DNA from: Ignavibacteriae bacterium HGW-Ignavibacteriae-4
GTDB taxonomy: Bacteria > Bacteroidota > Ignavibacteria > Kapaibacteriales > UBA2268
Reading direction: 5' to 3'
DNA: 64,000 nt
Assembly: GCA_002839765.1 (NCBI GenBank)
Contig: PGYR01000009.1
Coordinates: 1 to 64,000, forward strand
Every line of letters starts with the position of its first letter. Within the stretch, counting starts at the first letter, position 1. The translations under genes and the position numbers were made by a program. The notes beneath the pieces are model-generated. The model saw only the letters and a list, made by a program, of their open reading frames with translations, had not been told where the DNA came from and did not search any database. This document shows, piece by piece, positions 34,916 through 44,154 of the stretch.

Positions 34916-37366
34916 GTGGTTAAACCTAAAGCAATAAAATTGAAACCTGCCCAATTGAAGTGGCAAATTGATTTAAAGAAACTAAATTTTCGTTCTACTA
35001 AAGAAGTAGAGCCTCTAGACCGAATAGTAGGTCAACCAAGAGCTATTCAAGCAATAGAGTTAGGAGCAGATTTACGAGGTAGCCGCGGTTACAATATATT
35101 TGTAACTGGTCTTTCTGGTACTGGCCGTATGACGACTGTTAAACGAATGCTCGAAAAATCTCAACGCAAAGGGAATTGTCCCGAACTTTTTGATTATTGT
35201 TATGTAAATAATTTTGAAGACGAATCCCGTCCTAAATTACTACAATTTGAAAAAGGTGGTGCTTCTAGCTTTTCAAAGAAAATGCACGAGTCTATAACAC
35301 ATCTATTAGAAAGGTTAACTAGTGTATTCGAAGAAGATCCTTATACTTCAAAAAGAAAAAAAGTAATTGAATCTTATCAAGAATCTGAAAAGAACTTGAT
35401 TGAAGATTTTGACGAAAAACTTAAGAAAAAAGGTTTCGTTAGAGGTCAAATTGAGAATACGAAAGGTAGCCCAGAACCAGATATTTTTATTTTAATCAAT
35501 GAAAAAGCATTTAAAATTGAATCTCTTGAATCATTGGTAAAGGAAAAAAAATTAACTGAAAAGCAAGCAACTCAAATTGCTGAAGATTATAATAAACTCC
35601 ATGAAGAATTAATAGAATTAGCCGAATCCGCTAATGAAATGGTTAACACATTCCATGAAGAAATTATTAGTTTTGACAGAAAAACTGCAGAGACAATTAT
35701 AAATGCTAGTTTTAAAGATTTGATAAAAACTTATAGAAAGCACTTAGCAATTCAAGAATATCTAGAAAATGGTAAAGAATTTATACTTAATAATATAAAA
35801 CATTTTTTACCCTCATCTGAACAATCAAAGAACCCTCAATCTAGATCTAAAAATATAGATATAGAAACTCAAGTGAATGATAAATTCACTGTTAATATAA
35901 TCTTAGATAATTCAGAAACAGTTTGTGCACCAGTTGTTATTGAACATAATCCGACTTACGGTAATCTGTTCGGTTCTTTTGAAAAAATAATAGATACAAA
36001 AGGATATTGGAGAACAGATTTTTCTAAAGTGAAGGCAGGTTCTATATTACAAGCAGATCAAGGATATTTGATAGTAAGTGCTAATGATTTATTTTCTGAA
36101 GCTGTATCTTGGAAAGCAATTAAAAATGTTTTGCTTTATGATAAATTAGATATCCAACCTTATGCGACTTATCTTCAAGTAAGCGAAAGCCAAATGAAGC
36201 CAGAGCCAATAAAAGTAAATGTAAAAGTAATTATTGTTGGTGGCCAATCACTTTATAATTATCTATATAGATATGAAAAAGGATTCAAGAAAATTTTCAA
36301 AATTCTTGCTCAATTTGACTATGAAACTGCTAAAACTGATGAATTACTCGATAGTATAGTGAGTTTTATAGCATCTCAATGTGAAGAAGAAAACCTTTTA
36401 CATTTCAAACCCAAAGCAGTAGCTGAGGTTTTGGAGTGGTCTGTTGCACATGCAGGTTCACAAGATAGAATTACTTTGAGATTTTCTGATATTGCTGATT
36501 TACTACGAGAAGCTTCATATTTTGCTGAACAAGATAATAAGAAGTTGGTTACAGAAGTATATGTGAAAGAAGCTTTAAAACAAAGGAACTTCCGAAACAA
36601 TCTTATAGACCAGAAAATAACTGATCATATATTACAAGGTAGTACTCTAATAGACACCGAAGGTAGTAGAGTTGGTCAAATAAATGGTCTAACAGTTATG
36701 AGTACTGGTATAGCTTCATTTGGGAAGCCAGCAAGAATTACCGCTGCTATAGGTGCTGGAAACAGAGGAATCATAAATATAGAAAGAGAAGCTCAATTAA
36801 GTGGTTCTATTCATAATAAGGGTATTTTAATAATACAAGGTTTCTTCCTTGAGAGATTTGCTCAAAAAAATCCATTATCTTTATCTGCCTCTATTGCGTT
36901 TGAGCAAAACTATGGAGGTATAGATGGAGATTCCGCTTCTGCAGCAGAAATTTATGTATTATTATCAGCAATTTCTCATACTCCTATTACTCAACAGATT
37001 GCTATAACTGGATCTATGAACCAAAAAGGTGATATCCAGCCGATAGGTGGAGTAAATGATAAGATTACAGGTTATTATGAAATTTGTAAAGCAAGAGGAT
37101 TCGCTGGTAATCAAGGGGTGATTATTCCTGAACAGAATGTGAATGATCTAATGCTAAGTGAAGACATAATAGAATCAGTCAGAAAAAATGAATTTAGCAT
37201 ACATTCAATAAAAAATATTGAAGATGGATCTAAGTTGCTAATGGGTAAAGAATTTGGTATTCCTGATGAAGATGGTAATTATAAAAAAGGAACACTTCTT
37301 TATGATGTACATAGAAAGTTAAACGAACTTTACACTAATTCTAAACCTGCTATCAAAAGTAAATAA
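34916..37366 (+). CDS. Lon-like ATP-dependent protease (AAA_32/LonB-type)
   Basis: An 816-residue soluble Lon relative. The N-terminal part opens LKPAQLKWQIDLKKLNF and leads to a nucleotide-binding loop VTGLSGTGRMTT (about 62-73) in which Arg stands where a classical P-loop has Lys. A long coiled-coil insert follows (about 130-260). The C-terminal Lon protease domain has the dyad S673 (GDSAS) and K716 (GGVNDK). Start is GTG at 34916; an in-frame stop lies just upstream. It joins the nuo genes (ten bases) and rpe (one-base overlap). Targets are unknown; a quality-control role for misfolded protein is likely. Confidence 0.88.
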   Translation: MVKPKAIKLKPAQLKWQIDLKKLNFRSTKEVEPLDRIVGQPRAIQAIELGADLRGSRGYNIFVTGLSGTGRMTTVKRMLEKSQRKGNCPELFDYCYVNNFEDESRPKLLQFEKGGASSFSKKMHESITHLLERLTSVFEEDPYTSKRKKVIESYQESEKNLIEDFDEKLKKKGFVRGQIENTKGSPEPDIFILINEKAFKIESLESLVKEKKLTEKQATQIAEDYNKLHEELIELAESANEMVNTFHEEIISFDRKTAETIINASFKDLIKTYRKHLAIQEYLENGKEFILNNIKHFLPSSEQSKNPQSRSKNIDIETQVNDKFTVNIILDNSETVCAPVVIEHNPTYGNLFGSFEKIIDTKGYWRTDFSKVKAGSILQADQGYLIVSANDLFSEAVSWKAIKNVLLYDKLDIQPYATYLQVSESQMKPEPIKVNVKVIIVGGQSLYNYLYRYEKGFKKIFKILAQFDYETAKTDELLDSIVSFIASQCEEENLLHFKPKAVAEVLEWSVAHAGSQDRITLRFSDIADLLREASYFAEQDNKKLVTEVYVKEALKQRNFRNNLIDQKITDHILQGSTLIDTEGSRVGQINGLTVMSTGIASFGKPARITAAIGAGNRGIINIEREAQLSGSIHNKGILIIQGFFLERFAQKNPLSLSASIAFEQNYGGIDGDSASAAEIYVLLSAISHTPITQQIAITGSMNQKGDIQPIGGVNDKITGYYEICKARGFAGNQGVIIPEQNVNDLMLSEDIIESVRKNEFSIHSIKNIEDGSKLLMGKEFGIPDEDGNYKKGTLLYDVHRKLNELYTNSKPAIKSK

Positions 37367-38037
37367 TGATTCATCAATTAAAAATAGCACCTTCTTTACT
37401 ATCTTGTGATTTTTCTAACTTAGAGACAGAAGTTAAAAAATGTGAAAAATTTGGGGCAGATATACTTCATGTTGATGTTATGGATGGTCATTTTGTTCCC
37501 AACATAACGATTGGACCGCTCATAGTTAAAGCTATTAGACCGCATTCTGATCTTCCAATTGATTGTCACCTTATGATAAGCAATCCAGATAATTACATTG
37601 ACGATTTCGCAGACGCAGGCGCAGATTATATTTCAGTACATGCTGAAACTTGTAATCATCTTCACAGAACTTTATCAAAAATAAAAGAAAGAAATTGTAA
37701 AGCTGGAGTTGTCTTAAATCCAATTACACCATTACAATATGCCTATGATGCAGCTGAATATTGCGATTTTATACTTTTGATGTCAGTTAACCCAGGTTTT
37801 GGTGGTCAGAGTTTTATAACTAGTTTTTTAGATAAATGTAGAAAACTTAGAAACTATCTTGATTCAAACGGACTTTCTCATGTCGAAATCGAAGTAGATG
37901 GGGGAGTAAAGGTTGATAATATAAAGGAAGTTGTTGATGCTGGTGCTAATATGATAGTCTCAGGTTCTGGACTTTTCAAAGGTAACTTTGAACAAAATAT
38001 TATAGATATGAAATCAGCAGCTATTTCAGGTCAATAA
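37366..38037 (+). CDS. rpe: Ribulose-phosphate 3-epimerase
   Basis: Interconverts ribulose 5-phosphate and xylulose 5-phosphate in the pentose phosphate pathway. Metal ligands and active-site residues are visible: H35 and D37 (LHVDVMDGHFVPN), H68 (DCHLM) and the IEVDGGV strand. The phosphate loop is near VSGSGLFK. Length (223) is typical. Its ATG overlaps the stop of the Lon-like gene, and its last 17 bases overlap the convergent porV-like gene. Transketolase, the next enzyme in the pathway, is encoded about 10 kb away. Confidence 0.97.
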   Translation: MIHQLKIAPSLLSCDFSNLETEVKKCEKFGADILHVDVMDGHFVPNITIGPLIVKAIRPHSDLPIDCHLMISNPDNYIDDFADAGADYISVHAETCNHLHRTLSKIKERNCKAGVVLNPITPLQYAYDAAEYCDFILLMSVNPGFGGQSFITSFLDKCRKLRNYLDSNGLSHVEIEVDGGVKVDNIKEVVDAGANMIVSGSGLFKGNFEQNIIDMKSAAISGQ

Positions 38038-39067
38038 TTATTGAAATATGGTGTGTAACACCACTACCTAATATATATTCATTAGATACAGAATAATCTA
38101 TATTCAAATCAAAAGCCGTATTTTGTAAATCAGGTCTTAAACTTAAACCAGCACCCCAAATATTAAGAGGTAAAAGAGTTGGTATTCCATTATCTTCACC
38201 ATAAACATTAACTCCGGCACGAATAGCTAATAACTCAGTAGGTACAATTTCTGCACCTAATACGAAGCTAGGAGCGATGTCAGTTTCTCTAAAAATAGCA
38301 TCAAAACTTAATAAAAAATACTTAGTTGCAGGAATATATAATGTATCTATTTCGCCAGTAATTGAGGTTCTTTGTTCCACTGATTGGTCATTCAACCCAA
38401 ACTCTACTGCAACACCAGTTCTTACAGTTAGTGGTAATTCATCAACAGTACTATTTGGTGTGTTCCATTTCAATGAAGCACCAACATTCTGTATTGCAGC
38501 ACCAAAAGAAAACAAATCAGCAACATTAAATTTCGTTCCTAAATCGAATGCAAAACCTTTTGCACTTGTTCCACTTCCTTGTAAATCACGACCGAGATAC
38601 TTGAATGTTCCTCCAAAACTATAGTCCTCACTAGAATAAGCAGCTGATAAATTCATTGAGTATTGCCAATCACGCATACTATTAGTAGGATTCCCCATTA
38701 TATCACGACCTTGGAATTGACCAGAAGTGAATGAATTAATTCCAAGACCTACACCAAAGTGATCTCCAAATCCTTGACCGTAAGCCAAACTAGAGTGTAC
38801 TCTTCCTATTCCTGGCATACTAACTGAAGAGACAAACATAGGTTTGTTCAGTAAAAAGCCGATACCAGCGGGATTGATAAAAACTGAGTTAGGATCATTC
38901 ACTACTGCTGTATATGCACCAGCCATAGCATTTATTCTAGAAGAAGTATTTCTATTTAGGTAAGATGAGCTATACGAACCATTCATTTGTTGGGAGTAAG
39001 CTTCATTTACGAAAGTTAAAGTAATACTTATTAGTATTACTAAGCGCAATGCTGATATTCTAGACAT
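38021..39067 (-). CDS. PorV/PorQ-family outer-membrane protein
   Basis: A 348-residue predicted beta-barrel with a signal peptide ending EAYSQQ (about 27). The family hallmark after the signal is seen: SSRINAMAGAYTAVVNDPNSVFINPAG, quoted here in two parts, SRINAMAGAYTAVVND and PNSVFINPAG. PorV shuttles T9SS cargo from the outer-membrane translocon to the surface attachment complex; other members of this family have less certain roles. It is the last gene of the nine-gene unit that starts at flhF, three bases after a small protein bearing a T9SS sorting domain, a likely client. Confidence 0.85.
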   Translation of the reverse strand: MSRISALRLVILISITLTFVNEAYSQQMNGSYSSSYLNRNTSSRINAMAGAYTAVVNDPNSVFINPAGIGFLLNKPMFVSSVSMPGIGRVHSSLAYGQGFGDHFGVGLGINSFTSGQFQGRDIMGNPTNSMRDWQYSMNLSAAYSSEDYSFGGTFKYLGRDLQGSGTSAKGFAFDLGTKFNVADLFSFGAAIQNVGASLKWNTPNSTVDELPLTVRTGVAVEFGLNDQSVEQRTSITGEIDTLYIPATKYFLLSFDAIFRETDIAPSFVLGAEIVPTELLAIRAGVNVYGEDNGIPTLLPLNIWGAGLSLRPDLQNTAFDLNIDYSVSNEYILGSGVTHHISIIIDLK

Positions 39068-39070
39068 TTG

Positions 39071-39538
39071 TTACCTTGATATTGTAAACTTTTCAGCATC
39101 ACGGAAGTTAGGACCTTGCAGAATACATAAGTAGAATCCATTTGGCAGATTTGAAGCATCGAATGGATACTCAACATCTTTAATAGCTGCACCGCTATAT
39201 ACTTCTTCTACTAAGTTCCCTAACATATTATACACTTGTATTTTTATAGGGATTATATATTCTTTTAATTTGATTCTTACATAGAATTTCAAATTGTCAC
39301 TAGTATAGATTTTCAATATTTCATTTTTAATACTTGAAGTATCTTGGTCTATACTTGCCGTTTTGCTTAACTGTTTACTATCAATTATTATGCCACCAGA
39401 AGTTTGACTTGACTGAAGCAAAGAGGTATTAGAGGTTATTTTTTGATTATTTCGAGTATTAAGGTCAATAGTCTGCGAATTGCTATAATTAAATGCAATT
39501 AACAATGTTGTAGATATTAATAGTAAAAATAATTTCAT
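39071..39538 (-). CDS. Small secreted protein that is mostly a T9SS sorting domain
   Basis: A 155-residue protein: a signal peptide (MKLFLLLISTTLLIAFNYSNS), about 50 polar residues rich in Ser, Thr and Gln, then a C-terminal type A sorting domain (about 75-155, IQVYNMLGNLVEEV, NLPNGFYLCIL, final EKFTISR). There is almost no passenger domain. It sits seven bases from the AMIN/TPR-like gene and three bases from the porV-like gene. It might be a processed surface peptide, or act in the secretion machine itself. Confidence 0.8.
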   Translation of the reverse strand: MKLFLLLISTTLLIAFNYSNSQTIDLNTRNNQKITSNTSLLQSSQTSGGIIIDSKQLSKTASIDQDTSSIKNEILKIYTSDNLKFYVRIKLKEYIIPIKIQVYNMLGNLVEEVYSGAAIKDVEYPFDASNLPNGFYLCILQGPNFRDAEKFTISR

Positions 39539-39545
39539 TTATATT

Positions 39546-40871
39546 TTATTGATTGTTTCTACTACTATCAACGTTGAACTTGCTATAAAGTTTTGATTTT
39601 AGTTCATTATTATCCAACTCAGGATTGTTTGGACTAATATTGATATTTGAAGATCTAATATCATTGATAGCTGAAAGTAATTCTTTCGCTTCTATTTTCT
39701 TATCAGTATCAGTAGATTTTATATTAGATTCTTTAGTCAACTTACCACTTTGAGTTTCTTTTTTCTTTACATCGACCTTAGGTTTGTAATTTTCAGATAC
39801 GTCTGTTCTATCCACTACAATACCACCATCATTTTTAACTTTAGAAGTAATTTGTTTCAACTCTTGTTCGAAGCTATTTTTTGCATCTTTATTCTGAATA
39901 GCTACCCTAGTCTTACGCCATTTCAAATATAATGAGATAATAAATAGTATTAATATTAGTAAACCAATTATTATATATTTTAAGAAGTTTTTCATTCCTA
40001 AAAAGGCATCTTCGTTTTCTAATTGATTCTTAGCAACAGATTCTGTTTTCTTTCTATCAGCATCTTCATCAAACAAATTTGAAAATCGCTCATTATTTGC
40101 AACTACTTCCAAATCAACATCCGAAGTATCTACAAATTCATCTAATTTCAAGCTATCCATGTTTGATTTGGTAAATATTAATTGTGGATATTGATAATTA
40201 GAATCTCTAATAGAAAGACTTGTTAAAAATTTACTTTTAAAATATTGTGCTTTTGTCAGACTACCCTTTTCAGAATATATTTGGCTCAGAGCTGCGTAAA
40301 CATCAGGAATTGTTGAATTATTGCGGGCAGCGATTGTTAGTTGATTAAATGATGCTTCCAAGCTATCTTCTAATAAATAAACTATACCTAACATAGAACG
40401 AGCTGTATTCAATTGCCCTTTTGATTCATTAAATAGATTAATTGACTGTTTGTATAGGCTGCTTTCATAGGCAAATAATCCACTTCGATACTTATCTTCT
40501 ACTGCAGATACTTTGTTCCAATCGAATACATCTATTATTATTGAGTTTGAATAGGGGAGTTGGAATGTATTAAACCCAGAATTAGTCTTTAACATTATAT
40601 TAACAAGCAAATTACTATTCTTTGTAGTAACAAATATTTCCTTGATTAATTCGGAATCAAATCGGACACTATTTTTTCCTATTTGGTTTTTGGTCTTTTT
40701 TATTTCTAATGATATATTTTTTTTATCATCTGATAGACTTGTAGAATAAATAGCTCTATCACTAAATCTAAGTAGAATTGTGTTATTATCTATTTTTATA
40801 GCATCTAGCAATTCCGTAGAATAAACTACGGTACTAGTAAATAATAATAATATAAATATGAAGGTTTTCAT
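39546..40871 (-). CDS. Exported AMIN/TPR-like protein with one membrane helix
   Basis: A 441-residue protein: signal peptide (ends TVVYS), a beta-rich AMIN-like region (about 20-120, with repeated short strands and SNSIIIDVFDW), TPR-like helices (about 125-215), a single hydrophobic helix (about 296-315, YIIIGLLILILFIISLYLKW) and a charged tail. The layout places the first part in the periplasm and the tail in the cytoplasm. This recalls FimV/HubP-like polar scaffold proteins in general design, though no LysM domain is seen. Position between regulators and T9SS genes suggests an envelope scaffold; that is inference. Confidence 0.6.
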   Translation of the reverse strand: MKTFIFILLLFTSTVVYSTELLDAIKIDNNTILLRFSDRAIYSTSLSDDKKNISLEIKKTKNQIGKNSVRFDSELIKEIFVTTKNSNLLVNIMLKTNSGFNTFQLPYSNSIIIDVFDWNKVSAVEDKYRSGLFAYESSLYKQSINLFNESKGQLNTARSMLGIVYLLEDSLEASFNQLTIAARNNSTIPDVYAALSQIYSEKGSLTKAQYFKSKFLTSLSIRDSNYQYPQLIFTKSNMDSLKLDEFVDTSDVDLEVVANNERFSNLFDEDADRKKTESVAKNQLENEDAFLGMKNFLKYIIIGLLILILFIISLYLKWRKTRVAIQNKDAKNSFEQELKQITSKVKNDGGIVVDRTDVSENYKPKVDVKKKETQSGKLTKESNIKSTDTDKKIEAKELLSAINDIRSSNINISPNNPELDNNELKSKLYSKFNVDSSRNNQ

Positions 40872-42055
40872 TTAACTAAAATATTGAAAAAATACCCTAA
40901 TTCCTCAACATATACTATTTCGAGTCTGGAATTAATACTATTTAATAGCTTTTTAGTTATTTCTAGTTCTTTTGGTATCGGTACTTCCACTGGGGAATCT
41001 AAAGTCATATTATTTGTAAAAGAATAATTCTCTACACCTAGGTAAAAGGAAATATTAGCCCTATTATTAACTGTCTTATAGTATATATTAAGCACTTTGA
41101 ACTGTTCGGCTTGATTAAGTATATGTACAAGTAGATTAATAATTGCTGATCTAATTTTACCTTTAGAAGTGCTAATATAGAACTTTTCTGTAGATTCAAT
41201 AAAACTGATATCTAAGTTAGTATTCAAAAAGTCATGATTCATAACCTCAAGTATTTCATTGATTATCTCATCTAAACTAAGTTTACTGCTCATATTGTCT
41301 AGATTATCACCAATTTCCTCGGTTAACTTAGAATTCAATTCAGAAATATTATCAATTTCACTTGTGATTTTATTTAATCTAGTATAAAAAGTCTCTGAAT
41401 CATTATCAATTAAATCCAAATTGCTTTTTACAATTGAAAGGGATTGATTTATCTTTTCAGAAGTACTTTCAACTATTAGTTTACCATCAAGATAATTAAC
41501 ACTACTAAGAATGATTTTTTCGTAATATTCTAGACTACTAGCCATAGATTTCATCTTTAGCTCATAATAAAGTGATATTAATTTAGAGTTAAAAAGTAAC
41601 ACTAATCTATCAATATTATTGATTTGCACATCATCAAATAATAGTCTATTGTTCTTACTTAGTGCTAGGTAGAATCCTATATGTATTTCTTTGTTGAATA
41701 GTGGGGTTATTATCACAGCAGCTTTACCGTAAGAATAAAAAGGAGAAGGTACGATTTGGGTTTTACCAGTTGATTTTACCCAATCTAATATTCCTTCTTC
41801 ACTCAGATAAGTAGTTTCTTTTTCTAAGTACTTCTTTTTATCTAAAGAAGATTCGAATATTTCTATGTAATCTTGGTTTTCAAGCTCTATTTTTGATTCG
41901 ATTATACTAAAACGTTTATCTAATTCTTTTTCAATTACCAACAAGAGTGAACGGAAGTCTTTGGAATTTACAATCTCGAATAAAGAATCCATCTTATCTT
42001 CCATTTGGAGGATTTTTCTGATGTACTTTCTATGTCCAATTTTGCTTTTTCTCAT
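40868..42055 (-). CDS. GAF/histidine-kinase-like protein without phospho-acceptor His
   Basis: A 395-residue soluble protein. Residues 25-160 fit a GAF sensor domain. Residues 195-250 resemble a kinase dimerisation helix pair: STSEKINQSLSIVKSNLDLI lines up with the usual H-E-x-x-N-P-L-x-I-I pattern but has Ser199 where the phosphorylated His should be. Residues 255-395 resemble the ATPase domain at its N box (RSAIINLLVHILNQAE), but no D-x-G-x-G box is seen. It is probably not an active kinase. It follows HDOD with no gap and overlaps the next gene by four bases. Confidence 0.6.
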   Translation of the reverse strand: MRKSKIGHRKYIRKILQMEDKMDSLFEIVNSKDFRSLLLVIEKELDKRFSIIESKIELENQDYIEIFESSLDKKKYLEKETTYLSEEGILDWVKSTGKTQIVPSPFYSYGKAAVIITPLFNKEIHIGFYLALSKNNRLLFDDVQINNIDRLVLLFNSKLISLYYELKMKSMASSLEYYEKIILSSVNYLDGKLIVESTSEKINQSLSIVKSNLDLIDNDSETFYTRLNKITSEIDNISELNSKLTEEIGDNLDNMSSKLSLDEIINEILEVMNHDFLNTNLDISFIESTEKFYISTSKGKIRSAIINLLVHILNQAEQFKVLNIYYKTVNNRANISFYLGVENYSFTNNMTLDSPVEVPIPKELEITKKLLNSINSRLEIVYVEELGYFFNILVK

Positions 42056-42952
42056 CTACATCTCTGTAAAGAAACTGTATTTGTCAAATTCCTTCAATAA
42101 ATCTTGTTTAATCAATGATATTGAACTATTTGCGTCAAACATAGTATCATCATTTGAAGTGAAAATCTCTGGGCCAACAAAAAGCTTAGAATCTGTCATT
42201 TCATTGTTCCAAGTCATAAACCCTAATTCTTTTGCAAAGTACTCGGATAGTGCAACGGCCACAGTAAGTGGTTGTTCGTTTATCACGTCTTTAACATCTA
42301 CATTGCTAAAATAGTAATGATGGTTTTTAAGTGCAATACAAATTTTAGATGGTAAATTCCACTTATCTGCTAACCAAGAAGCTACTTCAGCATGATTAGT
42401 TTGCAATATCTTTTGCTCAGCTTGTACTAGCGAATACCTTTGATCCATCTCTAGTTGGATTAGTACTTCTTTGTATTCGTGAGAAAAATAGGTACTCAAC
42501 AATAAAACACCCATATCGTGCATAAGCCCTGTTACAAATGATTCACCTAGTGGTCTGTATTTCAATTTACCAGCGAAATACTTTGTTGCTCCAGCACAGA
42601 ATATACTATATTTCCAATATGAATCTAAATCAATTACAGACTTATGAGTATTTACAAAAATTCGTTTAACCATAATACCCGTTACTATATCACGGATTGT
42701 ATTTATACCTATCAGTGCTATAGCTAGCTCTATAGTTGATATCTTTCTAGTAAATCCATAGTATGGCGAATTAGCTACCCTTAAAACTCGAGTAGTTAAC
42801 ATTTGGTCTCTTTCTATTGTCTCTGCTAGATTTTTTGATTTTAGATTTTCGTCATCCAACATTGTCATTATTTCTGTTAAGACAATGGGAATAGAAGGTA
42901 AATCTTCAATCCTAGAAAGACGTTTTATAATATTATTACTAAGCATTCTCAT
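42056..42952 (-). CDS. HDOD-domain signalling protein
   Basis: A 298-residue protein with one HDOD domain (about 12-215). The domain opens LPSIPIVLTEIMTMLDDE and includes DQMLTTRVLRVANSPYYG and an MHDMG segment. HDOD proteins are HD-like but usually non-catalytic, and commonly sit in motility and signalling pathways. A short extra region (215-298) is unassigned. It overlaps fliA by 14 bases; a second start at Met3 would reduce that little. The operon position supports a role in flagellar control. Confidence 0.88.
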   Translation of the reverse strand: MRMLSNNIIKRLSRIEDLPSIPIVLTEIMTMLDDENLKSKNLAETIERDQMLTTRVLRVANSPYYGFTRKISTIELAIALIGINTIRDIVTGIMVKRIFVNTHKSVIDLDSYWKYSIFCAGATKYFAGKLKYRPLGESFVTGLMHDMGVLLLSTYFSHEYKEVLIQLEMDQRYSLVQAEQKILQTNHAEVASWLADKWNLPSKICIALKNHHYYFSNVDVKDVINEQPLTVAVALSEYFAKELGFMTWNNEMTDSKLFVGPEIFTSNDDTMFDANSSISLIKQDLLKEFDKYSFFTEM

Positions 42953-43700
42953 ATCTATTTATTTTAACCTTTAATTCTTTAATGACTTCTGAGTGAATTT
43001 GACTTACTCTACCTTCAGTCACATCAATCAGCTTGCCAATTTCTTTAAATGTTAAATTTTCGTAATAATAAAGAGCTATTACTAGTCTTTTTTTCTCAGG
43101 TAATTCTTTCAAATAGTTTGTTAAAAAATCTATTTTTTCTGTTTCAATCAAATCATCTAATTGATTTACATCATTATCATAAGTGATATTATCTACTAAA
43201 GAATAGCCTTCATTATCAGTATCAACACTGCTGTCTATGAAAGAAAGTGTGTTGCGTGAAGCTTCCATTGCTTGCAAGTAGCTATTATATTGATCGCTAG
43301 TTAGCTCTAATTTCTTGATAATCTCTTCGTCTGAGACCTCTATTCCATTTTCTTTTAAGGTCTTTTCTTTTATTTCGTTTATACTGTTTACTTTCTTTCT
43401 TGCAGTACGAGATAACCAATCGAGTTTTCTTAACTCATCTTGTATAGTACCTTTGACTCTAGTTATTGCATAACTTTCGAATTTCACATTCTTTTCTAAA
43501 TCAAATCTATCTATAGATTGACTGAGCCCAATCATTCCAATATTTACTAGATCTCCTCTCTCTAAGATTGAGTTATCAGGTACTTTGAGTTTACTCAATA
43601 CATAGTTAACTATCCAAGAATATTGAACAAATAATTTGCCTCTCAATTCTTGATTAGGGTCTAGTTTGTATTCTAACCATATATTTTCTGAAATATTCAT
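42939..43700 (-). CDS. fliA: Flagellar sigma factor FliA (sigma-28)
   Basis: An alternative sigma factor of the FliA/WhiG group. Region 2 is clear (GDLVNIGMIGLSQSIDRFD, then FESYAITRVKGTIQDELRK, about 48-95), followed by a region 3 helix (SRTARKKVNSI) and region 4 (LTFKEIGKLIDVTEGRVSQI, about 216-236). Length (253) is typical. It would direct transcription of late flagellar genes. FliA is usually held by FlgM, which is not seen here. It is the fourth gene of the flhF unit. Confidence 0.93.
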   Translation of the reverse strand: MNISENIWLEYKLDPNQELRGKLFVQYSWIVNYVLSKLKVPDNSILERGDLVNIGMIGLSQSIDRFDLEKNVKFESYAITRVKGTIQDELRKLDWLSRTARKKVNSINEIKEKTLKENGIEVSDEEIIKKLELTSDQYNSYLQAMEASRNTLSFIDSSVDTDNEGYSLVDNITYDNDVNQLDDLIETEKIDFLTNYLKELPEKKRLVIALYYYENLTFKEIGKLIDVTEGRVSQIHSEVIKELKVKINRYENA

Positions 43701-43725
43701 TTATATATAAATAATTGGGATATGA

Positions 43726-44154
43726 TTATTCGTTTTCTTGTATTGATTCATTCATTATTCTATCCATTTCGTCTTCTTCGTAATCAAAGTTCTGATTAGA
43801 ACTTTTCTCATTCTCTTTTTTCGATTCGTTGACTTTAATTCTATAAAGTGAATAAAAGAATATTAGAACAATCAAGCCAATTCCAACATATATTGTAGAA
43901 AATATCAGAAATGCACGATAGCTACTCTCAACTATGTCAAATTCTGAGCCGAAATAGAATACTAAGAAACCTATTATAGTGAACATAAGTGCAGCAAGTA
44001 ATAAACTTTTGAAAGGAGATATTACAATTGCATTAGCTTTTTTTTGTTCTTCTTTCTGACGTTTCTTTAGCTCTTTTTCTTTTTCTTTTTGTGCTTTTGT
44101 ATCAGCTTCTTTTGATTTTGCTAACTCTTTCTCATCCATACTATCTATTCTCAT
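43726..44154 (-). CDS. Small membrane protein in the flagellar operon
   Basis: A 142-residue protein with a highly charged Lys/Glu coiled-coil start (about 7-42), two hydrophobic helices (about 46-70 and 80-105) and an acidic tail (YEEDEMDRIMNES). No family is recognised. Either Met1 (overlapping flhG by 14 bases) or Met6 (one base after the flhG stop) could be the start. Its place between flhG and fliA suggests a role in placing or controlling the flagellum. Confidence 0.65.
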   Translation of the reverse strand: MRIDSMDEKELAKSKEADTKAQKEKEKELKKRQKEEQKKANAIVISPFKSLLLAALMFTIIGFLVFYFGSEFDIVESSYRAFLIFSTIYVGIGLIVLIFFYSLYRIKVNESKKENEKSSNQNFDYEEDEMDRIMNESIQENE

